A stretch of 64,000 nucleotides of DNA from Ardenticatenales bacterium (GCA_020634795.1 JACKAZ010000010.1:78697-142696); one strand, 5' to 3'. Counted from the stretch's first letter, positions 46,998-55,744 are shown. Numbers and translations: made by a program. Notes: a model not told the origin generated them from the letters alone.

Positions 46998-47906
46998 TCA
47001 CGATGCGTACCCATGCGGCATCCGCGACCAGAGCCATGCGGGGGCCACGCCGATGAAGCTTTGTCGTTTGCCCTGCCACTCGAAGCTGACCAACTCATGC
47101 TCGAAATGGACCCCTAAGAAATCAAAGCCCTCGTTGAAACTGGTGAGCCGACTCTTGGTCGGTTCGATCTGCAGCGACATGCTTGCCAGAATCATCGTGA
47201 CTTCGTCTTGCACCCGTTTGGCCAATTCTGGGGACGAGCAACAGATCACGAAATCATCGGCGTAGCGCACGATGTGGCGATTGCGCCGCGTCAGTCGGTG
47301 GTCCAATTCATGCAGATAGAGATTGCACAGCAGCGGCGAGATCGGCATGCCGAGCGCCAAGCCACGATCGGGGTTGGCAGCGGACCGACCTTGATGGAGC
47401 CATTGGCCGATCAGCGCCAGAAGCGCGGCATCATCAGCGATGGGTCGCAGTCTGTCGAGGAGCGGGCCGTGGGGGATGGCGCCGAAACAGTCGTCGATAT
47501 CGGCATCGACAAGCCAGCGCTGGCCCGCGTCGCGCCATGCCACCACGCGGCGCACGGCATCGTGAAGGCTGCGCCCTTGGCGGTACCCATAACTGCAATC
47601 GAGGAACAGCCGCTCGCACCGGTCATCCAGAAGATTGAGAACCGCCCGCTGCAAAACACGGTCACCCACATTGGCAATCGCCAGCCGTCGCCAGCCGCCG
47701 CTGCGTTTGGGGATCGCCACACGGCGCAGACGGCCCGGTCGATACCGCTCTTCGGCAACCAAGCGCTGCAAGCGGCGCAGATTCTGCTGCCAATGACGGG
47801 CAAAGCGACGCACCGTCATGGCATCGGCGCCGGGCGCACCGCCGTTTTCGGCGATGCACTCCCATGCGTCACAAAGATTGGGCCATGCCAGCACGTCGTG
47901 GAGCAT
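46998..47906 (-). CDS. CRISPR-associated reverse transcriptase (group II intron-like)
   Basis: 302 residues from MLHDVLAWPNLCDAWECIAE (ATG 47906); the frame is open further upstream but the family begins here. RT motifs in order: RRVAIPKRSGGWRRLAIANV, QGRSLHDAVRRVV, LVDADIDDCFGAI, GLALGMPISPLLCNLYL and the catalytic RYADDFVICC near residue 215, followed by FLGVHFEHELV. There is no maturase or endonuclease domain. RTs beside cas1 in type III loci allow spacers to be taken from RNA. It starts seven bases after the small membrane protein gene. Confidence 0.94.
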   Translation of the reverse strand: MLHDVLAWPNLCDAWECIAENGGAPGADAMTVRRFARHWQQNLRRLQRLVAEERYRPGRLRRVAIPKRSGGWRRLAIANVGDRVLQRAVLNLLDDRCERLFLDCSYGYRQGRSLHDAVRRVVAWRDAGQRWLVDADIDDCFGAIPHGPLLDRLRPIADDAALLALIGQWLHQGRSAANPDRGLALGMPISPLLCNLYLHELDHRLTRRNRHIVRYADDFVICCSSPELAKRVQDEVTMILASMSLQIEPTKSRLTSFNEGFDFLGVHFEHELVSFEWQGKRQSFIGVAPAWLWSRMPHGYAS

Positions 47907-47913
47907 GGTTGGG

Positions 47914-48306
47914 CTACAACGTGACCGATGTGCGGGGCTGCTGTGGGTTCTGGGCCGGGTTTTTGCGCAAATCAATCATGAAGCGGCGCCGCTTGTGGTC
48001 TACTTTCAGTAAGCCAAGTTGCACCCCTTCGTCAACCAAGTCACAGCGCAGATGGGCATAGGGACTGACGATCCCTTTCAGGAAGACCGACAGATCCGCG
48101 CTCTCACCAAGAACCTCCTTCGCCTTGTGGGCACTCACCACTCGATCGACCAAGCTCTGTGCGCCGTCGGTCACGATCACGCGCCAGCCCCCAAAGCGCC
48201 ATTCATCCCAGCGGTTGCGGATAAAATTGGCGAAAAGCACCCCCACCACCACAACGATCAGCTCACCCAGCAGTGTTTGAAAGACAAAATCTATTAGGGC
48301 CTCCAT
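47914..48306 (-). CDS. Small membrane protein in the CRISPR adaptation operon
   Basis: 130 residues from MEALIDFVFQTLLGELIVVV; AAAGGAGG seven bases upstream fixes this ATG (48306). One N-terminal helix (LIVVVVGVLFANFI), then a basic-aromatic segment (RNRWDEWRFGGWRVIVTDG) and a soluble helical C-terminus of about 85 residues (LGESADLSVFLKGIVSPYAH). No family recognised. It is seven bases from the RT gene, so the two are co-transcribed; it may anchor the adaptation machinery to the membrane, which is inference. Confidence 0.82.
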   Translation of the reverse strand: MEALIDFVFQTLLGELIVVVVGVLFANFIRNRWDEWRFGGWRVIVTDGAQSLVDRVVSAHKAKEVLGESADLSVFLKGIVSPYAHLRCDLVDEGVQLGLLKVDHKRRRFMIDLRKNPAQNPQQPRTSVTL

Positions 48307-48697
48307 GACGAAGCCTCCTTTCAGTGTGTAATGGGTCACGACGAGAAAATCGCCTTATGGGGCAAAGTGCAAGGGGCAAGGGGCAAGGTAGCACTAGTGC
48401 AGCTTGGCGGAAGATCTTATAGGGTTAAGGGTCGTTGCGCGGCCCCAGCCAGTGAACGAATCGCCCGCTGTGGCCCTACCCACAAGCGGGAACCCACCAC
48501 CTGCGCGGACGCGCCGTTTCTAGGCGCGTTTTCTCCCTGACTACCCGACATATAGTTCCGCCATCGCATATTATTGTCGGTGAAAGATCGCCCATAAGCC
48601 CCGCGATCCCCTTACCCCTAGCTCCGCCAGCTCCCCTAGCGCCATCTCAACCATCTCCGTATTTCGGCCCGCGCTCACTAGTTTGCGGCGTTGGCCC
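48307..48697. other. Intergenic region with a dispersed repeat
   Basis: Between csx15 and the membrane protein gene. A copy of the dispersed repeat lies at about 48448-48535 (CAGTGAACGAATCGCCCGCT, CAAGCGGGAACCCACCACC, CGCGGACGCGCC). The word GGGGCAAGGTAGC and GCAAGGGGCAAGGGGCAAGG at about 48368 are low-complexity. No gene seen. Confidence 0.6.
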
Positions 48698-49081
48698 TCA
48701 GCGCCTTGTCCGCGCCTCGTTGCGAAGCGCCTGTAGATTGAGGATCTCCGCCACCTCATAGCGGGGCGGCAGTGCGTCGGCGACGGGACGTAGCCGCAAC
48801 ACGGGCGGAAAGTAGCCCATGCGGCCATGCAGCTCGGCCAGCAGTGCCACCGCGCTGTAATTCAACGCTGGGGCATTGACAAGGATCGGCGCTGTTTGCC
48901 ATTGGCGGGGCGACAATGCCGCCGCTTCGGCCAGGGCGACGACCTGCGCCGCCAGTGGCCGTTGCAAGTCGACGTGGCTGGCGATGTCACGCACCTCGAT
49001 CTGGGCATCGCCCGTCAAACGGCGAATGGCGTCGAGCTGGTCGTCGGTCAGGGGGTGGGAGTAGTTGAGTAGGAGCATCAT
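48698..49081 (-). CDS. csx15: CRISPR-associated protein Csx15
   Basis: 127 residues from MMLLLNYSHPLTDDQLDAIR. This short family is found next to type III loci; its role is not established. The segments QIEVRDIASHVDLQRPLAAQ, LHGRMGYFPPVLRLRPVADA and PPRYEVAEILNLQALRNEAR match what I remember of Csx15. The frame is open further upstream, but the ATG pair at 49079-49081 is at the family start. It is the first gene of the adaptation operon in the direction of transcription. A degenerate second copy lies just upstream. Confidence 0.75.
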   Translation of the reverse strand: MMLLLNYSHPLTDDQLDAIRRLTGDAQIEVRDIASHVDLQRPLAAQVVALAEAAALSPRQWQTAPILVNAPALNYSAVALLAELHGRMGYFPPVLRLRPVADALPPRYEVAEILNLQALRNEARTRR

Positions 49082-49442
49082 GAGTTCGTGAGCTAATGAA
49101 GTTGAGAGGTGAAGGGTTGTCAAAACTATACCCACGCAGGGTATAACGTAACATTCACACGGCTGACCGATAGCGAATGGCGAATAGGGCGTTCGCCTCG
49201 CCGAACATGCCATGCACCATGTACCATGCACCATGTTCACAGTCACACTCATCATGCTGAACAAAATGTTACGTGGTGACCTTCGACAGTGTATAAACGT
49301 CGTCCAAACAATGATATCAGCGATGCCGATCAACGCCCGCTCGTAATTCCGACGTTAGTCGGACGCGTGGACAGCGCCCTCGCATTGGCCCACCTTGCGC
49401 TCATGCCACGCAACACAGCGCTAGGGCGCTGCCACGCACGCT
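49082..49442. other. Intergenic region upstream of csx15
   Basis: No gene seen. Contains CATGCACCATGTACCATGCACCATG at about 49207-49234 as a run of a recurrent word (CATGCACCATG), and GCGAATGGCGAATAG at about 49173. The promoter of the adaptation operon should be here but no clear boxes are visible. Confidence 0.5.
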
Positions 49443-49559
49443 GGGCGGGCGGCTGCCGCGTAGCCACTTGGCTGGGGATGTCGCGCACCTCAATCTGCTC
49501 GTGGCGCGTGCTGCTGCGGATGGCATCCAGGTGAGCGGGGGTGAGTAGTTGAGGAGCAT
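49443..49559 (-). pseudogene. Degenerate partial copy of csx15
   Basis: Reading from ATG 49559: MLLNYSPPLT, then after a frame change LDAIRSSTRHEQIEVRDIPS and QVATRQPPAQ. This corresponds to residues 2-50 of the intact Csx15 (LLNYSHPLTDDQLDAIRRLT, QIEVRDIASHVDLQRPLAAQ). The rest is unrecognisable. It begins 13 bases from the end of IS110 copy 2. Confidence 0.8.
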
Positions 49560-49789
49560 GGGGGAGCGGATAGCGTTGGAGATACCGTGTTAAAAGTCAA
49601 GCCCCAAAATCCAGACGAGAAGAAATGGATAGCAGGCTAAAAGCGCATGGAAATATGGACAACTGCTAACAACGCAGTTGCCCACATTCCCACACGCCGC
49701 CGACGGTTTCTGATAGGGGGGGCAGAATCGGGGATGTGGATAACTGCCAACGCCGCAGTTACCCACATCCGCTTAGCCAGAGTTCCTCA

Positions 49790-50767
49790 TTAGCACGGTA
49801 AGTAGTTCGGGTCAAAAGGCTGTCGATGTTTGAGTACACCATACACATAATGCAACAGCTTGCGCATCACCGCTGCGACAATCTGTTGCGGTGCCAAGCC
49901 GCGCTCTGTAAGGCGCTCCGCAAACGCTTTGAGCGGCGGATTGTGGCGCATGGCAGTCATGGCTGGAAAATAGAGTGCCTTGCGGATGGCCGCATTACCC
50001 GCCTTTGATAGGCGCGTGTAAGGGCGACCCTTGCCCGATTCTTCACGGCGCGGATTAAGCCCGGCAAAGGCCGCTAAGGAGCGGGCGGAAGCCAGCGCTG
50101 CTAGCGGCGGCATCTCTGCCAACAAGGTACGAGCGGTCTGTTGGCCAATCCCTTGAATGGTGGTCAGCAGTTGTTGTTGCGCACTCAAGTCGCCATGTTC
50201 ATCTATGAGACGTTGCCCTTGCTGGTCCAGCTCAGCGATCATGGTTTCAATAAAAGCAAGGTGCGCTTTGATGGCGGTTTGCACCGTATCAGGCAGTTTG
50301 CCCGCCTGTAAACGGTTGTTTTCTTGGTTACGCATGCCCACCAGCGCTGCGCGTTGGCGACTGATAGCACGCAGCGCTTGGCGCACTTCGTCTAACGGCT
50401 GCCAAGCCATGAGGTCATTGTGCAAGCAAAAGTGTGCGATTAGGAACGCATCACCGCGGTCACTCTTGTGGCGCGCACCACTGCTGCTGGCATAATACTT
50501 GACCCGCGCCGGATTGACGATGCTCACCCGGTGACCATGCTCGTGGAGCCAATGGGCCAGCTCATCCCCATAGCGGCCGGTCGCTTCAAGACAGGCCTGT
50601 AGCGCTGTCGCCGCGCCCGTTAGCTGCGGTTCAAGCCAGTCACCCAAGGCCGCAAAGCCACGTTGATCGTTGTCAAACTGTGCGAAGCGTGCGCTTGTAG
50701 GGGTGAGCAGACAGACATCGAACCACCCTTTGGAAATGTCAATGCCTAGGATAATGAAGTCGGCCAT
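49790..50767 (-). CDS. IS110-family DEDD transposase
   Basis: 325 residues, normal for the family. RuvC-like acidic residues: D10 in LGIDISKG, E61 in CLEATGRYG, and D103 and D106 in KSDRGDAFLIA. The C-terminal Transposase_20 domain has AFAGLNPRREESGKGRPYTR, including the conserved serine, followed by LSKAGNAAIRKALY. IS110 enzymes are guided to their target by a structured RNA from the element's own non-coding end. Confidence 0.96.
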   Translation of the reverse strand: MADFIILGIDISKGWFDVCLLTPTSARFAQFDNDQRGFAALGDWLEPQLTGAATALQACLEATGRYGDELAHWLHEHGHRVSIVNPARVKYYASSSGARHKSDRGDAFLIAHFCLHNDLMAWQPLDEVRQALRAISRQRAALVGMRNQENNRLQAGKLPDTVQTAIKAHLAFIETMIAELDQQGQRLIDEHGDLSAQQQLLTTIQGIGQQTARTLLAEMPPLAALASARSLAAFAGLNPRREESGKGRPYTRLSKAGNAAIRKALYFPAMTAMRHNPPLKAFAERLTERGLAPQQIVAAVMRKLLHYVYGVLKHRQPFDPNYLPC

Positions 50768-51026
50768 CAGTTACCTCCCGCTTGGAATGAAATGAATGGG
50801 GGCCAAACGATGATCGCTCCGTATCAGCCTTGTATATGCAAGCTCATCCCGCTAGGGAGGCCTAGGATACCGTCCGCACTATGTGGCGATCATCTCGATA
50901 GGGGAGCGTTATCTCCATCACAGGCTTGATGCCTCAGCGTTAAACCAGCTTCATCCCTATCGTTTGCAGTGGCTCAGAATCGTAACTTTAGTCGATTCCC
51001 CACTGCTTCCCTATCATACAAGCGTT
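50768..51026 (-). ncRNA. Candidate bridge-RNA region of IS110 copy 2
   Basis: The 259 bases upstream of the transposase start are non-coding and conserved in copy 1, except for small indels. In IS110-group elements the bridge RNA comes from this side. I see stem-forming words such as CATCACAGGCTTGATGCC (50918-50935), but have not folded it. The downstream non-coding side (49572-49789) is almost as long and could serve instead, as in IS1111-type elements. Confidence 0.4.
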
Positions 51027-51072
51027 GGAACGTCAACGGCGGGGAAAGGAGGCGCATTACAACCTTTACGCA

Positions 51073-52365
51073 CTATGCGTCAGGCGTCGTTGGAGGTACC
51101 GGCCATGCGGCCAACTGTTCGCAATACTTGCGTGCATTTTTCTCGAGCGTCTCGACTGGCGTCGTCTGAGGACGCTTTCCAGCATGCAGAAGCTGGTTGC
51201 GAAGGTCGCTAATCTGGCTAAATAGCCTCAACGTCTCTTGCAGTTTCGGGATATCATTAAGTCGCTCATCTAATGAAGGGGACAGGTCGCCATCTGCCGT
51301 ACACGGTGCGCCTCTACGAGAGGCTTCCTGCTGAGATTTACCACCTTGACGTAGCTGGTGGCAAAGTTTGCCCAATGCTTTGTCTGTATGATGCCGTTCC
51401 GGGTTTTTGTAGATATCCCCATAGCCTACAGCAAGCATGACCCAGCTTACTAGCCATTCACGGGCGACAGCCATGGCCTGCACAAAAAGGTTGCGATCCA
51501 AGTACCAATTGATGAGCTGGCGTTCTCGGAGCAACGCGGCTGCTTGGTTAGCCGGATCGCGTGGCATTGCCATGGCAAGCGGAGCGTAACTTTCGGCCAC
51601 CTTCCGTGACAATAGGGTAAACGGGCGGGCGTATTGTTTCAAAGTATCCGCTGCCACACCAAGCTTCCCTTGAAGCGTTTCGCTGGCTTGCATGGCTTGG
51701 TCAGGCAGAGTTAGGCGCAAAGCTCGAGATGTTTCTTCCAGAGATTTCGCAGCATCGCTAATCTGCATTCCAACCTTACGGCTCTCTGGATTGGTGCCAT
51801 TATTTGGTCTCTGATCGCGTAACAGACGAACCAGACCGGCAGCATTGCCTGTTCGGATGAACTGCTCGCTTCCGCTCAACCAGTCGAGTAGCGAGACGAA
51901 CTCGGTGAGATCGATGACAGGTGCGGGCTGGGAGTAGCCGTCAGGAGTCTTCTGAAGTTCGAGTGCACCGTAATAAATACCCGCAATGGTAACGTTCTTG
52001 GCACTCTTGAGAAAGGCCGCAGCCAGAAAAACGAGAAAAGGTAGCGAGCGAAGGCCATGAGTGATGTCGAATACTACTTCATCACCATCGTCTACAGCTC
52101 CGGTGACCGACTCGAAGATCGCCCACTGCTCATCAGTGGTTTCCCCAGTTGGGATATTAACCGCACGAATTCGTTCGTCTTTAAGTTGCTCGAGAACTGG
52201 GTAAGTACTAAGTTTCGCTTGCTTGGTAACAAATACCACCATCTCATCGAACGCAACGAATTCACGAAGCGCTACACCAAACACCTCACCCTTGTAGTTG
52301 CTACCTTCGAAGCGATAGAGGGTCTCTTTAGGAGAGAGACCCAGAAATGTCAAGATTTTCTTCAT
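51073..52365 (-). CDS. csx2: CARF-HEPN RNase of the Csx1/Csx2 (TM1812) type
   Basis: 430 residues. The N-terminal CARF domain (MKKILTFLGLSPKETLYRF, then DEVVFDITHGLRSLPFLVFL) binds cyclic oligoadenylate; THGLRSLP is the conserved loop of the TM1812/Csx2 family. The C-terminal HEPN domain has the RNase motif R389-N-Q-L-L-H394. Activation by Cas10-made signal would cause non-specific RNA cleavage. It is the last gene of the effector operon, overlapping cmr6 by four bases, with IS110 copy 2 46 bases beyond it. Confidence 0.92.
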   Translation of the reverse strand: MKKILTFLGLSPKETLYRFEGSNYKGEVFGVALREFVAFDEMVVFVTKQAKLSTYPVLEQLKDERIRAVNIPTGETTDEQWAIFESVTGAVDDGDEVVFDITHGLRSLPFLVFLAAAFLKSAKNVTIAGIYYGALELQKTPDGYSQPAPVIDLTEFVSLLDWLSGSEQFIRTGNAAGLVRLLRDQRPNNGTNPESRKVGMQISDAAKSLEETSRALRLTLPDQAMQASETLQGKLGVAADTLKQYARPFTLLSRKVAESYAPLAMAMPRDPANQAAALLRERQLINWYLDRNLFVQAMAVAREWLVSWVMLAVGYGDIYKNPERHHTDKALGKLCHQLRQGGKSQQEASRRGAPCTADGDLSPSLDERLNDIPKLQETLRLFSQISDLRNQLLHAGKRPQTTPVETLEKNARKYCEQLAAWPVPPTTPDA

Positions 52366-53150
52366 GAGTTCCCCTGCAGTTTCATCCGTCCATAGCCGCT
52401 GCTCGTCTTTGCGCCGATGCCCTCGTGCTCTAACGCCAGCGCGACAATTTCGAAGGCGCGTTTACGCCAAGCGTCCACGCCCCCCAGCGTGATCAGATAT
52501 TTTCCATTGGCGCTCAGAAATTGGATTGGGGTGGGGCTGTCCCAATCGGCGGGCGGCTTTATCTTACCATCCTCGTCCTTCTTCTCTTGATAATACTCTT
52601 TGTGATGCACCGTGATCACATCTTTGAGCAGCGGCAGCTTATCACCATTCGACACGTACCAAGCATCGTAAAAGGTCACATACCCTGCGCTTTCGGTCGT
52701 GCCGAACATTGTTTGGTGGGCCTCGCCTTCACGTTTCCATTCTTCGCCGAGCCAGTTGGCGGCAAAACGCGCGGCCAGCCCCTTCAGTGCCGATCCTGGA
52801 ATCACTGGCACGCCGTAAGTGTGATGGAGTCGAATCGAATTCTCCCAAACGCTCGCGCTACCGAGGCCAACGACCATGCGCCCAGTTACTGTGGCAAGGC
52901 GTGACTCCAAGCCATCGTGGGCCGCGACGAGCGTTTTCCAACGCTCGAAGGCAGCTTGGTAGAGCTGCCCGCTCGGGATCGCGCACGTCACTACCGGCGC
53001 GAAGAGTGCGTCGAACTGCTTCGAGCGATCTCCGCTATCGCCAGAATTATTACGGTCCACCTGTTTTGCCAGATAACGATCCAGCCACAATCCCGCATGA
53101 GTCGTGGGTCGATGCGGTATATCTTTTAGCTTACTTCTTCGTGCATTCAC
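52362..53150 (-). CDS. cmr6: Type III-B effector subunit Cmr6
   Basis: 262 residues. RAMP fold; the glycine-rich loop GSALKGLAARFAANWLGEEW and the N-terminal segment HAGLWLDRYLAKQ are typical of Cmr6. It caps the Cmr filament near the 3' end of the crRNA. It overlaps cmr5 and the CARF-HEPN gene by four bases each, so translation is coupled. Confidence 0.94.
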   Translation of the reverse strand: MNARRSKLKDIPHRPTTHAGLWLDRYLAKQVDRNNSGDSGDRSKQFDALFAPVVTCAIPSGQLYQAAFERWKTLVAAHDGLESRLATVTGRMVVGLGSASVWENSIRLHHTYGVPVIPGSALKGLAARFAANWLGEEWKREGEAHQTMFGTTESAGYVTFYDAWYVSNGDKLPLLKDVITVHHKEYYQEKKDEDGKIKPPADWDSPTPIQFLSANGKYLITLGGVDAWRKRAFEIVALALEHEGIGAKTSSGYGRMKLQGNS

Positions 53151-53548
53151 GAGTCATCATCTCCCGCATCTACAGATGCATCCACATCCAACACGCTCTG
53201 CGCGAAGCGCTTGAACCAAAGCAGGGCGTAGAGCGCTTCTTGCGTCAAGCGCATGTATTCGGGTAATTTGGCCTCAAGAACCTTCTTTTGAAGCTTGTCG
53301 CCATCTTCTTGTCCGACTACCACGCTCAAATCATCAAGCAAGGTCTTTGCGCCCTGTTGCCCACGCGCCGCCACGAAGCTGATCGCTTGCGCCAACCCTG
53401 CGGTACGAATGAGGACGGGTAGCTTATGCGACATGCTGCCATACTGACTGCGGAGTTTGTCACCCTGGTTAGTGTTCGACTCTATCGCCTCTACTTTTGC
53501 GAGAACCTTTGTCGCGTACACCTGACTGCGGGTCTTGAAGGTAGCCAT
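53147..53548 (-). CDS. cmr5: Type III-B small subunit Cmr5
   Basis: 133 residues, all helical, as expected for the small subunit that lines the minor filament of the Cmr complex. SQVYATKVLAKVEAIES and the end LTQEALYALLWFKRFAQSVL fit the family. It overlaps cmr4 by one base and cmr6 by four. Confidence 0.92.
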   Translation of the reverse strand: MATFKTRSQVYATKVLAKVEAIESNTNQGDKLRSQYGSMSHKLPVLIRTAGLAQAISFVAARGQQGAKTLLDDLSVVVGQEDGDKLQKKVLEAKLPEYMRLTQEALYALLWFKRFAQSVLDVDASVDAGDDDS

Positions 53549-54426
53549 CAGTCACCCCCTTCCTCAACGCGCAACTGACAAATCCCGCGTCCGACGGTGG
53601 CATTGCCGCCCACTTGGACCGGTTGCGCCGCGAGCGTCTTAATGGCCGAGAATACTTGCTCCTTCGACGCTTCGATAGGCGTGGCGATCACCAACCCGGC
53701 AAGAATCGTCTCGGCGGGCAGCGCTTCTTCGTACCACAAGCCGCCCTTTGCGACCGTTTTGCTATCCTTGTCAAGGCGAATTCGCGCCACGACCTCGGTC
53801 GCGGTTTGCAGCAAGAAGCTGAGGATGTCGTCGTGTACGATGCAGAAGCGCTCTTGGAAGGTGTGCCGCCATGCTTCATCGAAGAGGTTGTCCGCCAGCC
53901 ATTGCCCCCAGCCGTTTTCAGTACTGCGTGGCTCCGTTAGGTCGAGATCTTCTAGATAGATTTTGTCATTGTCCACAAGGGTTCTGCCGGAACTAACGAT
54001 GTATTCCTCGACCTTTTCTATCTTGGGAACCGCTGGCAGACCCGTGAGATCGGTCGATGCGACATCGCGGGCAAAGCGCCGCAAGACGAGCGGCGAGGTG
54101 ACCCAGGCGAAAGTTCCGCGTAACGAGCGGACAGGGAAAAGTAGCAGCCGCTGGTCGGTGAATTGTACCGAACCCGCATGGTCGCTGGCATTCTGCGTGT
54201 CGGGGCCAAAGATGGCATGCCGCATCTTCGTGTTCTCTTGTTTGTTTTCGCTAAAGACGGGTTTACGCGCTTCGTCGCGCAGTACGCCCTTGAGCGAGGA
54301 ACCGGGCAGATAGGGCAGCCCCGTAGAGACTTCGCGGGCGATGGGCAGGTCGATCACGCCGACCCCTTGGCCGGTGCCCGGGTGTAGCGGCGTGAGCGCG
54401 TGGGTGGATATGAGTTTTGCGTTCAT
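53548..54426 (-). CDS. cmr4: Type III-B backbone RNase subunit Cmr4
   Basis: 292 residues. Backbone RAMP that cuts target RNA at six-base steps. D26 in GVGVIDLPIARE is at the position of the catalytic aspartate of Cmr4 and should make the complex RNA-cleaving. The glycine-rich loop is LPGSSLKGVLRDEAR. The C-terminus ends QVGGNATVGRGICQLRV, as in the family. Confidence 0.95.
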   Translation of the reverse strand: MNAKLISTHALTPLHPGTGQGVGVIDLPIAREVSTGLPYLPGSSLKGVLRDEARKPVFSENKQENTKMRHAIFGPDTQNASDHAGSVQFTDQRLLLFPVRSLRGTFAWVTSPLVLRRFARDVASTDLTGLPAVPKIEKVEEYIVSSGRTLVDNDKIYLEDLDLTEPRSTENGWGQWLADNLFDEAWRHTFQERFCIVHDDILSFLLQTATEVVARIRLDKDSKTVAKGGLWYEEALPAETILAGLVIATPIEASKEQVFSAIKTLAAQPVQVGGNATVGRGICQLRVEEGGD

Positions 54427-54433
54427 GGGTTTT

Positions 54434-55744
54434 TTATTCCTCTGAAAAGAAGTCTAAGAAAGCGTTAAGAACATCCGTCTGCTCACTAACAACATCATCC
54501 AGATCTATCGCTTCCTTTTTAGTTAACCGATGTTCTACCTTGGGGTCATCTGGTGCGCCTTTTAATACGAGGTTTGCATGGAGTGGAAAAGCTGGTTTTA
54601 CCTCAAGTCGTGTGGATATTGCCAATGAACGCTTCTCGCTAACATAAACTGGTCGAAGAATCACTGGGCTTGCGAGCCGATCAAATTGATCGGCTCGCAG
54701 ATTTTCTTGATTGGTTCTCCCAGATAACAGCAAAGTGGTATCTTCCGGATCGCCATGTTGCACATCTTGCTCCTTAAAATGAAAAACTATTGGAAGGCCA
54801 AAAGCTGCGCGCGGGAACTTATCAACGGGATTTTTTGGCGCATGTCGCGAACTGTGGCTGGTGCGTCTTCGTACCGCATCCGCTTCGGGCCAACAACTTC
54901 GTCCCCAAGGCCCAGTTTTGGGGCCTTGCTTTGTCTGAATTGTCTTATTAGCTCGATACTGACGAAAGTCTCGCATACTTTCCACTAATTCCTCCCACGC
55001 CTTTGTGACATCACCACCAACAATCAGGAATCGTGTAAAGGACTTCTGCTTTGATAGATGTGGAACTCCATCCGGCCACCTACCATCAACAACGTATTCG
55101 CCCAATTTCTTGCGGATTTCACCTTTGTTAACTGCCGACAATCTGACTTCAGCACCATTGATTACCTTGCGCACACAACGCACTGCCCCGAATCCCCGTC
55201 GTGTGCGCGCTCCCGCACCTCCAAACGTTTCCCAAGCCCACAAAGTCGCTTGGACATCCTCCTGCACGTCTTCTGCATAATCAACTTGAAGTTGGAATTG
55301 GATCCCTTCCACAACTGCAGCGTTTTGCATATCGCGGAGTGGAAACGCAACATATCCCAAAGTTGTTCTCGGATCACTGATGTTAGTCCTGCGATACACT
55401 TGGCCTTTGTCTACAATTTTGATGCTCAGTTGCACGGGGTTTGAATAGTTCTGTTCGGAGACGCCTTCGTGCCTAGCCGCCGCGCCCCAAATGCGATCCT
55501 CTTCCTCCTTCATCTCCTCAATCGTGTCAAACTGCCCCCCACGCGTGGCACGCCACCAGAAGCGAAGCTGGCCGCGAATGCCTTTGCCACTGATCGGCGT
55601 TTCCGTATCTACTACGCCCGCCTCCACCCCGCCGCCAAAAAGCGGCGTAATCAGCTCATACTCGCGCACCTGCGTGACCCAGCCGTCTCGGTGGGCTGGG
55701 CCAACGTCCGGTAACGTCACATCCTTCGGCTCACGAAATCTCAT
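54434..55744 (-). CDS. cmr1: Type III-B subunit Cmr1
   Basis: 436 residues from MRFREPKDVTLPDVGP; this ATG (55744) overlaps the stop of cmr3 (ATGA). Cmr1 signature near residue 60: TPISGKGIRGQLRFWWRATR; a second RAMP-like loop, GGAGARTRRGFGAV, follows. It sits at the 3' end of the crRNA in the complex. Lower GC in parts than the neighbours. Confidence 0.94.
   Translation of the reverse strand: MRFREPKDVTLPDVGPAHRDGWVTQVREYELITPLFGGGVEAGVVDTETPISGKGIRGQLRFWWRATRGGQFDTIEEMKEEEDRIWGAAARHEGVSEQNYSNPVQLSIKIVDKGQVYRRTNISDPRTTLGYVAFPLRDMQNAAVVEGIQFQLQVDYAEDVQEDVQATLWAWETFGGAGARTRRGFGAVRCVRKVINGAEVRLSAVNKGEIRKKLGEYVVDGRWPDGVPHLSKQKSFTRFLIVGGDVTKAWEELVESMRDFRQYRANKTIQTKQGPKTGPWGRSCWPEADAVRRRTSHSSRHAPKNPVDKFPRAAFGLPIVFHFKEQDVQHGDPEDTTLLLSGRTNQENLRADQFDRLASPVILRPVYVSEKRSLAISTRLEVKPAFPLHANLVLKGAPDDPKVEHRLTKKEAIDLDDVVSEQTDVLNAFLDFFSEE

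Larger units (their letters stand above)
49572..51026 (-). mobile_element. IS110-family insertion sequence, copy 2 (intact)
   Basis: About 1455 bp, with an intact transposase gene and two non-coding flanks (49572-49789 and 50768-51026). It is bounded by AGCGTTGG at both ends and has no terminal inverted repeat. It lies between the csx15 remnant and the CARF-HEPN gene, so it separates the adaptation and effector sides of the CRISPR locus. Confidence 0.92.

Noticed and set aside
48307..48339. Upstream ATG for the membrane protein (MTHYTLKGGFV)
   Set aside because: AAAGGAGG lies inside this stretch and correctly places the start at 48306.
42119..51026. Composite transposon formed by the two IS110 copies
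   Set aside because: IS110 elements are not known to move DNA lying between two copies in the classical way; recombination between copies is the safer reading.
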